Shown: positions 22,398 to 34,596 of the stretch, piece by piece
Layout: every line of letters begins with the position of its first letter
Numbering within the stretch: the first letter of the stretch is position 1
Assembly (NCBI GenBank): GCA_030737875.1
Contig: CM060921.1
Location: forward strand, 401,986,192 to 402,050,191
Reading direction: 5' to 3'
Source: Allium sativum
Taxonomy: Eukaryota; Streptophyta; Magnoliopsida; Asparagales; Amaryllidaceae
DNA length: 64,000 nucleotides
Translations under genes and position numbers: made by a program
Notes under the pieces: generated by a model
Database searches by the model: none
What the model was told of the DNA's origin: nothing
What the model saw: the letters and a program-made list of their open reading frames with translations, nothing else

Positions 22398-25240
22398 TGA
22401 AACACCCCACCACTTAATATTCCCAATAAAGGTCATACTAAGGAATGTGGAGTGCTATAGGTAAAAGAAACATATCACAGGGACTAAGATTCATAAGACA
22501 TAAAAGAAAAACAACAAAAACTTTTATTTCTTTAATAAACTATCTTTCTTAATCTTAAGTAAAATCAGAGTATAATCCCCGCCCCTCAAACATCAATTGT
22601 AATCTCCAGCATCGAAGCATAAAATATGATAATTCATGAACAAGTAAGAAGCAAATAAGCAGAAATCTCCCAGATGCCAAGCCGAACTAAGAACCAGTCA
22701 ACTCTGTGCTCCACCATTCCGTAAGCTTGGGTGAAAAGAAAGAGAAGGAAGGAAACTAGGTATGACATAAACCCACGTTAGTTCTATAATTACTAGCATG
22801 AGTAACATAAAGAGAATTTAGATAAAATAGTAGTTCAAGAAGCATATAAAGCACAATAGACATAAATATAACAAAGGAAAGAAATGCAAGGATATGGTCG
22901 ATTGTTATCCCATTCACGTCATGTCGATTGTTGCATCCTTCACTACAAATCATAATTAGGTTATTACCTAACTCTACCAATCGATCGGCTATTAAACCAT
23001 TAATACTCGGTCCAAATCCCCATTGATTTGACCCCCTATAAACCATTACAATAGATTAATTACAAAGTTATGCTTTTAACTTAATGCCATATTAAAGTTC
23101 AAATCTGGTTAAGTCTAATGGTAAATTTATTTACCATAGAATAATGCCAAATCACATGGACCTATAGAATAATAATAACACCAAATCACATGGCTCCATC
23201 GAATAATAATTTTACGCTTATAACTCAATATCCATTTTAAGTTTATTTTTATGCTAAGACTAATTGTTGCGCTTTTTATGTCTAAGTCATGCTCGTATTT
23301 ACAAACAAACTATTCGGGTTTATGATGGTTCCCAGTCCATCTTATTCGTGCAAACATAGGTTATAGTCCATTTTTTTGTCATATTCTATCCTATAGCCTT
23401 TTTACAATCCATATCTAGTTTGTCTTTTTATATTAAACCTATTCCACGAATTAAGTTTATATTAATAAGCCTACCCCGTTCTTCACATCTTCTAGTTATA
23501 ATCTAGGTTGTACAAAGCATTTCTGTTTAACTTGTGATACATTTCATCATTTTAGTTATATAATTCCATTCAATCCAATTTCCATTCAAGGTTACATAGT
23601 GAATTACTAAATCTGTTTATTGTAGTCACATTATCCATTTTACATTTTATTAGCATATTACCAAATTTATTCAATTTGCCTAATTAACCTTCTTACCCAA
23701 AAATTTCAATTTTCACAATATATGACAAAATTAAAGGGTTATTTTATTCGTATAGGTTTAGGCTCTCGATAGGCCTAAACTCAGTGAAAAGATATAAATT
23801 TATCAACTCAATAGGGCATAACCTAAAACTGTAAAATAAATAAGATGTAGAGAAGGGGGAAGAAGAAGGCTAAAGAAATAACAACAAAATTGTAAATCCA
23901 AAAAGTACTGTAATATAAGCAGGAACTGGAAAAAGACAGCAAATTACTTATATAAATTATTTACAGAAAATAAACTAAATAACATAGAAATTGTAAATAC
24001 TGTAAGAAAAGCGCTGAACTATTTTATTATTAAAGAAATCCGTAAAATTGTACAAACCTAATTAATTATAGAAAAACCCACAGTGGTTACTTCCCCCATG
24101 GCCTTTCCCTTTACAGAACCACTTTCTACAAGAAGAAAAAAAATATATTTTAAAAAGAATTCTCCTTACCCTCTTTTAAATTTAATTTGGCCCTTTCTAA
24201 AAAGAATAGGCATGTAGGGAAGAAGAGAAGAAGAAATAATGTGGAGAATGAGAGGAGGCCTGTTGGTTTATTTATAGATATAGCCCGAGGCACTCGACCT
24301 TCCAATTTAAAGATTAAATCTGGACTGGCCACGTCACTGGACCAATAAGGGATTACCACGTCAGCAAAAGGTTTAAAAATAAACGAATAAAGATGCATCC
24401 TATTACCACAAGCTTTGAAAATAAAATAATAAAGATGCGCTCAGTCAACAAAAAGTTTAAAATCAGTATTACTAATTACTCCAGGGGATAAATCTCTATT
24501 AAACAATATTAGTTGACATGCGTCAATCAATGCCCAATTAACTCCTAATGTGCATAATCAATTTTCCATTGTATATGTACTTAAACTCTTTATATATACA
24601 CATTAAGGGCAATTCAAATTCATACTAATTTATTGCAAAAATGTGCCGTACAATATATGTATATATATATATATATATGCATTTTTATATCTAGGGCTTA
24701 AAAAATATGTTAATTAGTGGTGCAATTAATTCATAATTTAGGCAATTAACATATAATTAATTCACAATGCATGAAATTGATGCATTACAATGTATACCCT
24801 ATATATACACACACATACACGCACACACACACTCAAGGGCTGTGTTTATTTGTTGCATTACAATATTGAATTAATTCACAATGTGTGACTTGTTTGTTGC
24901 TTGTTTTGTTTTCTACCATATTTATTTGTGGACTGCTTTTATTTGTTTTTATATTTTTATTATATATTTTTCTGTTTTTGTCTTGGGTTTAAATTCCAAA
25001 TTCAAATGCATAATTAATATGTGCATATACTTTAATTTTCTTACGTATATTTACATAAGATTTCGAACATTATATTTATTTCCTGTTTATTCCCCTGTAC
25101 ATTAATTTTCTTCTGTTTTCAACAGACATTTAATTTTAATTTCAAACGCCTACCATTTCTAGAATTAATATGCGCGCATACTCATTTTAAATTAGAATGT
25201 TACTTAAAGCCGTTTAAAATATGTAAACACTCACATATAC
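22398..25240 (-). mobile_element. F right (5') LTR, inner part
   Basis: It starts TGAAACACCCCACC beside the PBS complement, as in E. On the minus strand CTATAAATA at about 24275 is a TATA box, and AGAGG then GTAAGG follows about 100 nt downstream (about 24172), like the leader exons of the other LTRs. It also holds a short TA run (24658-24680) and a CA-rich run (24806-24835). A3 is inserted at 25241. No coding sequence is seen. Confidence 0.7.
25236..25240. repeat. Target-site duplicate of A3, left
   Basis: TATAC stands directly before the TG of A3, and the same five bases follow its CA at 30556-30560. Confidence 0.92.
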
Positions 25241-26100
25241 TGTAACGACCCGGAAAATATGAACCAATTTAAAAATTTTAAATTGGCTATTTTAGTGGAT
25301 TTTAAATATTTAAAATAAATATTTTAAATAATAACGATGAAAAGTAAGTTTGAATCGACCTTTGAAAATAAATATAATTAATTCTAATTATAAACAAGGC
25401 CTGAAATGGCGTGGTAGTTTCAAAATTTGAATTCAAACTTTGACTGACTGTACTGGATGCAAAACAAAACGGATTTTAGTGAAACCAAAAATATTTAAAT
25501 CTGTTAGTGAATATCTTTCTAACGAATATGAAAAATTGAAGTTTCATAGCGGAAGCAAAAGTTATGGCTAAATGAATTTTCAGAAAGGTCGCTATAGAGT
25601 TTATATAGCCCGTGAAAATGGCCATTTTGCAAACGACCTCGTAATTCGACGAAACCACTTTTGTTGGATCTGGGATGTTAAATTATTGCTAGGTTTGAAA
25701 TTGCATAATTTTTGAAGCTAGTATGTGAGCGTGGCAAAGGAAAATGTGTTTGGTCGATTTCTATTAAATTGGATCGACCAGAAAAGGGCCATTTTTCAAA
25801 CGGGCTTAGAATTCGACGAAACTAGTTTTGTTGGGACCCTGTCGTCAATACGAAGCTAGAAAATATTTTTCTGAAATTTTTCGAATCAGTATGTGGCCCC
25901 GTCAAATTGAAATGTATGTTCAAATTAAATATTGAATGTTTTATATTTTAATTTGAAGGAAAACTGATCGAAACAATCGAATGGGCCTACGAAACATATC
26001 CCATTGTGTTCGGAATGAGGGTATTTAGCTAGGGACGACAGTTGTTGGGTTTGAATTGGTGTTCGTGTGTGACAAGGGGTATTTTCGGATTTTAAAAATT

Positions 26101-26495
26101 TATAAATAAAAAAAAAATCTCATTAGCCCACATCAGCCATTCTCTCTCCCCGCACCCTCGATCGACGACGGCTATCTTCCGCTCCTTCTCTCCTCTTTTT
26201 CTCTGAATCCACGCATCAGAATCGCCAGCTCCAGTTGGGGTTTTTGTGGAGAATCCTCCAAGCTTCAAATCAGTACCAGCCTCGTCCCCTATCATCGAGT
26301 ATTCACCGAGATCTGGCCCTCCAAAGTTCGAGTCTTTAAAGCTCCGCCGCGCCTCTGATCGGCGATTGATCTGGGTGAAACTACTAGCGCCGAGGGCGCC
26401 TCTCCTAGCTCTACGCTGTGGCGCTGGCCGATCGTTCTGAAGTGGCACGGATTTTGAGAAAAGTGAAAACCTAGTTTTGAATCAAAATAGAAAGG
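26101..26495 (+). promoter_or_regulatory. A3 TATA box, GC-rich leader exon and 5' splice-like site
   Basis: TATAAATA at 26101-26108 is followed by a C/T-rich then GC-rich stretch of about 350 bp that looks like a transcribed leader. AAAG followed by GTATGG stands at 26491-26500. It sits where A1 has its GC-rich island ending in GTAAGT. An acceptor-like TTTTCTACATGGGCAG ends at 30233. The short frames here, one on each strand, look incidental. Confidence 0.5.
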
Positions 26496-26880
26496 TATGG
26501 CAGTTTATTTTATTTTATATTCTATAGCACTTCTAAGCGCTACGTTTTTTTGATTTCACTGTAAAAATCATATCTTTTTCGTTTGTTGACGAAATTCAGT
26601 GAAACAAGAGACAGTGGACTCGCGTGGACGCCTTCTACATTATAGAAGAGACCACATATTTTTTTGAGCCTTCTGCTATTTTTGGTGGAGTGGAACCTAA
26701 AGTGAGATTTCTGAATTATAAACGATATGGAAAACGATGATGTATAAATTATATAGTCGATGTATGAGTTATATAAGCATTGCACACCTCTTGTATAAGC
26801 GTTGTATAAGTTGTACGTTCGATATATAAGTTATATATGCGTTGTAAAAATTATGTATGTGTTGAAATAGAAGTGAAATG

Positions 26881-26881
<1 letters not shown>

Positions 26882-26925
<44 letters not shown>
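26882..26925. repeat. (TA)n microsatellite in A3
   Basis: An uninterrupted TA dinucleotide run of about 44 bp, followed by a short CA-rich tail. Confidence 0.95.
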
Positions 26926-26928
<3 letters not shown>

Positions 26929-27304
26929 CACACACGCCCCTAGTCCACAAACGACGGACGATATTTATTGGTTGTGATTGGTGTGAAAATTGCTTGATTA
27001 CGAATGGTTGATTAGAATTGTTTGAGGTTGAAATTGATTGATTGTGGTTGAAACATACCCGTTTGTGGTTGAGAATTATTTGGTTAAAACCACATAGGAT
27101 TAGTGTGTGGAAATGAAGAATATATACATGCCGCCTGCGTGCGAACTAGATGCATGAAATCCCCATTGTCAAAAGTTGCAAGGCTTTAAGGTAGGGCGAG
27201 GAGCCGTACTAGGGACGGCCCCGGTTTTAACTACCCTGCCATTATGCTGCCGAAATTTTGAATAATATTCATGTGTTAGAATTATTTACATGTGTTGAAA
27301 CTAT

Positions 27305-28120
27305 ATTCGTGTGTTGAATAGAAAACCTTCATATGTTGAATAGAAATTCATGTGTTGAATGGTATTCGTGTTTTAAAATAAATTGTTTTGTAATAAAAAA
27401 ATCATATTTTTAACATCTATATGAACTATATAAAATAGCCGTGTTTTGAAATAAATTGTTTTACAATAAAAATCACATTTTTACTAAATATATACAAACT
27501 ATAGAAGACCTTCATGTGTTGAATAGAAATTCATTCATTGAATAGAAATTCATGTATTGAATGGTATTCGTGTTTTAAAATAAATTGTTTTATAATAAAA
27601 ATCATTTTTTTAACATCTATATGAACTATATAAAATAGCTGTGTTTTGAAATAAATTGTCTTAAAATAAAAATCACATTTTTACTATATATATACAAACT
27701 ATAGAAGACCTTCATGTGTTGAATAGAAATTCATTCGTTGAATAGAAATTCTTTCGTTGAATAGAAATTCATGTGTTGAATGGTATTCGTGTTTTAAAAT
27801 AAATTTTTTTATAATAAAAATCATATTTTTAACATCTATATGAACTATATAAAATAGCCGTGTTTTGAAATAAATTGTTTTACAATAAAAATCACATTTT
27901 TACTATATATATATATACAAACTATAGAAGACCTTCATGTGTTGAATAGAAATTCATTCGTTGAATAGAAATTCATGTGTTGAATGGTATTCATGTTTTA
28001 AAATAAATTATTTTATAATAAAAATCATATTTTTAACATCTATATGAACTATATAAAATAGTCGTGTTTTGAAATAAATTGTTTTACAATAAAAATCACA
28101 TTTTCACTATACATGAATTG
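27305..28120. repeat. Tandem array of about 200-220 bp units in A3
   Basis: About four units start at ACCTTCATGTGTTGAATAG (about 27305 as a variant, then 27507, 27708 and 27930). Each carries TTGAATGGTATTCGTG, ATAAAAATCATATTTTTAAC and GTGTTTTGAAATAAATTG. Lengths vary through extra TTCGTTGAATAGAAA blocks and TA steps. Confidence 0.85.
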
Positions 28121-28837
28121 TTAAAAATAGTGAAGTGTCGAAATAAATGTCTGTTGGATAAAAATATCATTTTTATCAAATGTATGAAAAGCATATAGTT
28201 TGGAATCGAAGAATCGATTATATATATATATATATAATTAAAATATATCGAATAACGAAGCTGCAGTTCGTGTTTTAAAACCGTGATTTCAAACGATTAT
28301 TGCAGGAGATCCGACCATCGGATTTTTCCGAAACCGAAACCGTTGGGTTCGCTTTGGAAATATCTTTCCAACGACACCAACTTTGTAAAGATCCAACTGT
28401 TGGATTGTCTGGAATATTTAATTCAAATTTGAAGAAAAACAACGCCAGAATCGATTATATTTATATATATATATAAATACAATTAAATTAAATCGAATAA
28501 CGACGCTGCAGTTCGTATTTTGAAATCGAAACTTCAAACGATTGTACCGGGAGATCCGACCGTCGGATTTTCTCAAAACTGGAACCCTTGGATTCGTTTT
28601 AAAAAGATCTTTCTAATGATATAAATTTTGTGAAGATCCAACGGTTAGATTTTCAGATATGTGTAAATCAAATATGAAGAAAAACAGCGCCAGGCCGCGT
28701 TATGGCTTGAAGCGTCGTTTGAATAAATAGGCTATTTTTAAATAAATAAAAATAGCGATAAATCATTATAAAATATTATAAACGATATGGAATGTGAAAT
28801 TTAGAAATTAAATGAAGGTTAGGTGAGTCGAATGGTT

Positions 28838-28905
28838 TCCTGGGTTTTGATCTGATGTTGGTTTCGGCCTTCGGGGTTAATATTTGGGAAATCGTTCTCT
28901 TATTA
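28838..28905 (+). other. GGTTTCC hairpin module, A3 copy
   Basis: A block from GGTTTCCTGGG to TTGGGAAATCG can fold into a long imperfect stem with GGTTTCGGCC in the loop. Related copies occur in A1 (about 290-360, 6088-6165, 7705-7760), A4 (about 35638-35710, 36188-36270) and, unexpectedly, inside element C (about 45205-45285). Confidence 0.55.
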
Positions 28906-29947
28906 ATTTACGGTTAGTGACTAATGAATTTGAGTAAGGCGTATGTGTGTTTGTGTCGCACTAGTTTATTATATACGCGAGTTGCTCAGAAAGACAGGGT
29001 TTATCCCATTCTGAATAACTGAATCGACGATAAGAAATCAAAGATGAAGACGGTGGTCGAAGACCGGAGATCTTCACCTCGTTTGGATGGTAACTGATGT
29101 CCTGATTAGGAGGCATCCCGAAATATGGATAATGAGTGGTGATCGTTCAGACGTACGGGGAGATCGATGGGTATGCGAGGTATATAGTGCCTCTGGTTTC
29201 GTTCAAACCCAGAACGGACTTGTAAATGGACGGTGTGACTGACATTGGAATTCATTCTGTGTGGTTGATAGCCATCAGTTACATGGCGTGAATTGCCTGT
29301 GTGACATGCTAAGATGCAGTGATCAGGGTTTCTGTTGAAAAGCAAAGTCTTGTGGTTGATGATCAAAGCACCGCCTGTGTGGCGTAGCTTTGTGTATAAC
29401 GTGAATTCGCGAGCCTCACACCCCGCTATGAACTAGAAATGGGAGAGTACCTCAGGGAGCGCATGCGTTTCCTTCTAGCTAGAGGTGGTGTCAGTGCTTG
29501 AACTGACTGACATTTATATTATTTTCACCTATGTGATTGTTGCTGTTGCGAGGCGCCTCGGATATATCGGTCGATCCAGGACCGATGGAGTAGTCATTCG
29601 TTGGCTTACTCACGCCCCAAAGGGCGGGGAAACGCAATGTTCAGGAATTTTAATCTACATCGGTGGACCGGCCCTGACGATCCAAAGGCTTGACTGACTA
29701 CTTGCCTGAGGGGCGGGCTAGAGCATCTCGAATTCGGTAAGGACTATCTTTTGCCTTGGTTCATGATGGAAATCCAATTTCCAAATACGACACCATGCGG
29801 TTTTGATTGTATATACATATGGCGACATGATATATGGTACCCATGCCATCTATGATTGATAGTTATGATTCGAAATTGTTTTTGAAACATGTAAACACTA
29901 GTAATAATATCAAATGCTTTTGTTTTATTCGTATCAAGCATATTTTG

Positions 29948-30019
29948 GCCATTATAAGGTAAAACTCTATCCTCCGGTTTGCGTTGCATTGTGTGTTGGG
30001 AACTGAGTCTTATAATGGC
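29948..30019 (+). other. Hairpin module of the A-family LTR (A3 copy)
   Basis: Arms GCCATTATAAG (29948-29958) and CTTATAATGGC (30009-30019) are perfect 11-base inverted repeats. Against A1 and A4 one stem pair has changed from T-A to C-G. Confidence 0.75.
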
Positions 30020-30565
30020 TTCATTTTTATAAAAAGCATTGCGATGTTTAAAAGAATTATTTGTTTTAAAGCACTGGCAATCCAATGGAGTAAACCCGTT
30101 CTGCGAAAGTGGCGTGGTCCTGTGATTTTCCATATTATAAAATGTGTTAAGTAGATTTCTCATACCAGTCCCATGACTGACTCATGGTTTGTTTCACTTG
30201 CAAACTCGGGTGCCTCCTTTTCTACATGGGCAGCCTTGTCTCCGGGTTTTAGCAGGCTCTTTCTAGATAGCTGGAGGTGAAGATGGATTCTATCATTTAT
30301 CTCTTTTTATTCTGTTCAGCTCCTATTGTACATATTATGTTTGTTTTCTGCTGTAGACATTTATGTACAGCTGAACTATATTTGTACTAAGTATGATCCT
30401 GTATACTGTGTAAATCTGATGATTACGTTTATCCAGTGTATTATTTGTTCATTATCTGGTGTATTTATTTATTTCTATTCTGCTATTGTCTATTTATGTG
30501 TTATATTCTAAAGATTACCCTTAACACCGTCAGTACGGGTTTTGGGGTTGTCACATATACATACG

Positions 30566-30607
<42 letters not shown>

Positions 30608-30613
30608 TACACA

Positions 30614-30940
30614 CAGGGACGTAAGTACTTAGGAATTGGGGTGTGCAGATGCCCGGGGAAAGGTTCAGGGTTATATCAATGAAGATGGATAGAATAGATG
30701 ACATTGATGTATTTCTTGAAGATGGAATAGATGACAATGATATATCAACTGTAATACTTTTGGGTCCTTGTCATTTTGGGTGCGAGTGTTTGTAATACTT
30801 TTTTTTTTGTAAATACACTTAGTTAATCTTGGCTATGTTGATATGCATGGATGTGATAAATTTATGTGTTATTTTTTTCTTTTTGTTTGATCACTCGTAT
30901 AATCTGCCTACCCCAAGTTAAATTCCTGGTTACGTCCCTG
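30614..30940. mobile_element. hAT-like non-autonomous element (MITE), 327 bp
   Basis: The left end CAGGGACGTAAG... and the right end, reversed, CAGGGACGTAACC... are imperfect terminal inverted repeats extending about 35 bp, including GGAATT and GGGGT blocks. CAGGG(A/G)CG ends with a C+A tip are, from general knowledge, typical of plant hAT-type elements, which make 8 bp duplications. Here the flanks are CA-rich simple sequence, so the duplication cannot be read. No transposase is encoded. It holds a short duplicated GATGGAATAGATGACA. Confidence 0.65.
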
Positions 30941-31002
<62 letters not shown>

Positions 31003-31069
31003 CGTGCGTGCATATATATATATATAAATGTGTGTGTGTGCATAAACATATAAGTACACACACACACAC

Positions 31070-31148
<79 letters not shown>

Positions 31149-31200
31149 CATATACTTACACACATATGTAATCTTTTATTTATATATGTATATACACACA
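30941..31200. repeat. Compound CA/TA/GT microsatellite
   Basis: Blocks of (CA)n, (TA)n, (GT)n, (TA)n, (CA)n and a TA run of about 70 bp (31072-31141) are arranged nearly symmetrically. All open frames here are dipeptide-like artefacts. A smaller TA/CA run lies at 30567-30612, left of the MITE. Confidence 0.95.
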
Positions 31201-31244
31201 TGCATATTTTTGATCGGTCTTCTTAAATTTAAAAATATGTTATT

Positions 31245-31312
31245 GATGGGAATTGAACTCACAACCTCTAGTTTAAGAAACGCATATTATACCTTACCAC
31301 CCAACATAGTTT
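31245..31312 (-). ncRNA. tRNA-like pol III promoter remnant, possible SINE head
   Basis: The minus strand reads GTGGTAAGG, then about 35 bases later GTGAGTTCAATTCCCATC. These resemble the A box and the B box (GGTTCGANTCC type) of tRNA-derived SINEs. The rest does not fold into a full tRNA cloverleaf as far as I can see and no SINE tail is evident, so this is a fragment at best. Confidence 0.35.
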
Positions 31313-31728
31313 TTGTTTGAAATTAGAATATTGGAAATTATTGGTTTTATGTGTGTTTCTTTTAAATTTATAAAGTCAATATTTTCTAAACCATAACTCC
31401 AAATATATTAAAATTATATATCAAACTGATCGTCTTGAAATGATCTTTGCAGCAGTTATAAATATGACATCTAGTTTATCTCGTACTAGAAATTAATTCT
31501 TATTTACTTTTTTATTTTGAACGTTACTTCTAAAATTCACATGCAAATATTCTTTGTCAGTTTTTAATGTTATGTCTATAACGTTAATCTTTATTTATTC
31601 CTTTATAACTTTACTATGAACATTTCCATTAATTTTGTTTAGTAACTTATAACATTATATTTTCATAACATTTACTTTTAAATGTTCAAATTTGTTAGTT
31701 TATAAATCTTAGATTTTGGGTTGTTACA

Positions 31729-34006
31729 ATTAAGATTTAGTGACTATAGCATAGTCTAAATGCTCCAAATATATTTTTGCCTTTCATATTATGTTAAACC
31801 ACGTAAGTCATATTTGTTAGTGGCATTGTCAGGTTTGTATAAATTTTAAGTTACAGCATTTTGATTCAAGCAACTGCTATAAAGAATCAGGAAACTATTT
31901 AACCTGTAAGATTTGAAATAGCAATGCATTGTGCAAAAATGTACCTTAATCCATGAGAAGTGAATTTATTTAATACTCTTAATCTAAAGACAGGGGTTAG
32001 CATGACCAAAACTTATTAATGAATACTATAGTTTGAAACATAACTGCTAGCTTGACATGTCACTAATGTAGCAAATACAAAAATGAAGAACACCTTCATA
32101 GAATAAGTTACAAATTCTCTCCTCTTGTTATGTGTTGTGCATTCATTGTTTTCCAACTCAATAACCAGAGTAAAGTTCTCTTCATGCTAATGGTATTCAA
32201 AACTCTTAGTCAACCTTAGTTCTTAGCTATGCACACTTTCTTAAGCCACTAAGATATTAATGGAATTGGTATATCTACATCCTTTGTACGGATTTTCTTT
32301 TTTCTTAATGTCATTAGTTAATACAAAGGAAATAAATTTATAGAAACTAAGGAGATATGATAATTCTGAGTTGTAGACTGTATTTTGCCAGGTACAAATG
32401 AATTGATGCCTTTCCACATAGCTAACCTTCTATTACTTTTATAATAAGAAACCACACATCATGCTTTTTTCAATTTCGCGTAATTTTTATCCCCGCATGG
32501 ATTTGAAGGAAATCTACCAAAAACTCTAATACTGTATTGCATTTACACTCGGATATAAATTGTTTGTGAACCTGACTTTATTCATTGTCTTCATACAGCA
32601 TGGATAATAAGTGTTACATGCTAAAAAATATGTACTTCTGATCTTATCAATTAATCCACTTTAGAATTAGTTCAATATTACATAACATGAAAATTCAGAA
32701 GTTGATTTAACACTTCATATAGCTGGACCATTTCAATAAGGAAAAAGTTGATCTAGTAGTCCTCGTCTAATATTGTTTGAATTTTGTTTATAAATATTAT
32801 ATTTATTTATGTATTTGTATAAATTTTCTTTATGGATATTGTGTTTAACTTAATTTATGGAATTTAACTTAAAGTTATAGAAACAATCAATAATTATGTT
32901 TTTATATGATAGTTTTTGTTTGACTTGTACACATTATGTATATTATTCAATTGGAATACAATAAAATATTGTTTAGATTAATGACACATATGTATGAAAG
33001 TATTAGGAACAAACGACAACGTTTGAATAGTGTTGTCGGTTTTATCAAAAGATAATGTATAATTACCACAACATCATAACTGAAATGCTCTGGAAAATTA
33101 AAATTTGCGTTTATAAGCAGTTGATGAAAACATCATTCTTAGCAATAGAAATTTATTTGTAGAACTAAAAGAATGTTGTCTAACATTATTTTTAACAAAA
33201 TTTATTTTTTGCTGTTATTAATTTTCCATATATGATTGCATGTCGTTATACAGGATCACAGAATTGTTATGTCCTATTACAATGTTTTTCAAGCACTATT
33301 AAAATCTTGCTTTGGGGTGGTGAACACTCATGAGTATTGAAGAGTTCAAGATATTCAAGATAAGTTTTAGAGTTTTAGATTATATATCAAAATTCTAATA
33401 GCACTAGATCTCTTTTTTTCTTTTTGAAATGATTTTCAAAATAATCCTTCTTATCAAAACTGATATTTTTCAAAACATCCTTTTTGATTTCTAACCTTTA
33501 TGTTGTTTATATTTTAGTTTTATAATTTCTTATATATTTATATTTTTACAATATCTTCATAGTTTGCTTTAAAACAGTGTGTATATATATGTGTGTGTGT
33601 ATTATTTATATTTAATGTTTTATATGAAATATTTAAAAATTATTTTCTAAATCTTTACTAACTTTAATTATGATTAAAATATGTATAAACTATGTCTAAA
33701 TAATTTTATAATGTTTCAAAGTACTTAAGAAAACTGTGGATTTAAAAACATTTTAAATTAAACAAATATTCAAAAGGCACAAGTATATTTCGACATATCA
33801 ATATGTATCTAGGATATATCGACGTATGAGCCGAACAAACATGACTGTTTTTCCACTATATATGTAGTAATTTTGAGCGAATTTTAGAACTACTTTCTTT
33901 CATTCTTATCTCCTTATATTCTTTTATTTTTAAAGAAATTCTTCACCAAACTCTACCTATATTTAACCATAATCAAATCCATTTATCTTCGATTTGATTC
34001 TCCTTA
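31729..34006. other. Unassigned AT-rich spacer, 2.3 kb
   Basis: There are no long open frames, no LTR edges, no tandem arrays beyond a short GTGTGT run near 33588, and no similarity to other parts of the window that I can detect. This may be the oldest, pre-insertion sequence in the window, or a transposon too decayed to recognise. Confidence 0.6.
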
Positions 34007-34523
34007 TGAAACGACCCGAACTTCCCCGGTGAGGAAAGCACAGATTGAGTCGAGGACAAGCCACAAACGAACGCAGACGGAAGAACATTTCATTGCTTAT
34101 TACAACAATTCATCAGAATACAAGAATATACAGAGTATGAATAAATATTACACATTCGACAAATATCAGAGATTACAATAAATTACATAGCAGCGGAAAA
34201 TAATACAATACACAACTAGAAGAGACATGCGGATACAAAGCTTTCCGGATATAATTCCAACTGTAAACCAGAATCCTGTGAATATAAATCTGCAAAACCA
34301 AAACTACTAGCTGCCCGTGTCAAAATAAGGGCACCTAGAGTTTAGGTTAAAACAATAAACTCCAGGTTAGTCATGTGACTGGTGTGATAACTAAAACAGT
34401 TATTAATTTTTATTTTAAAGTTAGGTAAATCAAGGGACCACGCCGTATAACACGGAACGGGTTTCCTCCCAAGAACACCAGTGCATAAAACAAATAGCGT
34501 AATGCTAAATAAAGAATAATGAA

Positions 34524-34596
34524 GCTATTATAAGACCCAGGTCCCATCACACAATGCAACGCAAGCCGGAGGATAGGGTTTTTACCTTATAATAGC
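34524..34596 (-). other. Hairpin module of the A-family LTR (A4 copy)
   Basis: Arms GCTATTATAAG (34524-34534) and CTTATAATAGC (34586-34596), identical to those of A1, with a conserved loop. Confidence 0.7.

Larger units (their letters stand above)
25241..30555 (+). mobile_element. A3 solo LTR, 5,315 bp
   Basis: It begins TGTAACGACCCGG and ends GGGGTTGTCACA, with a perfect 5 bp duplication of TATAC outside both ends and no PBS or interior. It is therefore a solo LTR left by recombination. It shares many blocks with A1 in the opposite orientation, including CATTGTGTTCGGAATG near 26005 and the hairpin module near 29950, but is clearly diverged. Features in order are TATA box, GC-rich leader, 5' splice-like site, TA microsatellite, a 200 bp tandem array, and an acceptor-like CAG at 30233. 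Confidence 0.93.
30561..31728 (-). mobile_element. Probable outer part of F's 5' LTR
   Basis: This is the sequence to the right of A3, so it is the continuation of whatever A3 inserted into. On the minus strand TGTAACAACCC begins at 31728 and looks like an LTR start. If so, F's LTR without its insertions is about 3.7 kb, close to E's. The matching target duplicate is not available because F's left side is gone, so this boundary is tentative. Confidence 0.4.

Noticed and set aside
26092..26448. 118 aa Arg-rich minus-strand frame in A3
   Set aside because: It lies antisense to the proposed leader, has no similarity to A1's frames, and is explained by GC-rich composition.
30862..31226. Several overlapping open frames of 77-97 aa on both strands
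   Set aside because: They are translations of the TA/CA/GT microsatellite (Ile-Tyr, Val-Cys and Thr-His repeats), not genes.
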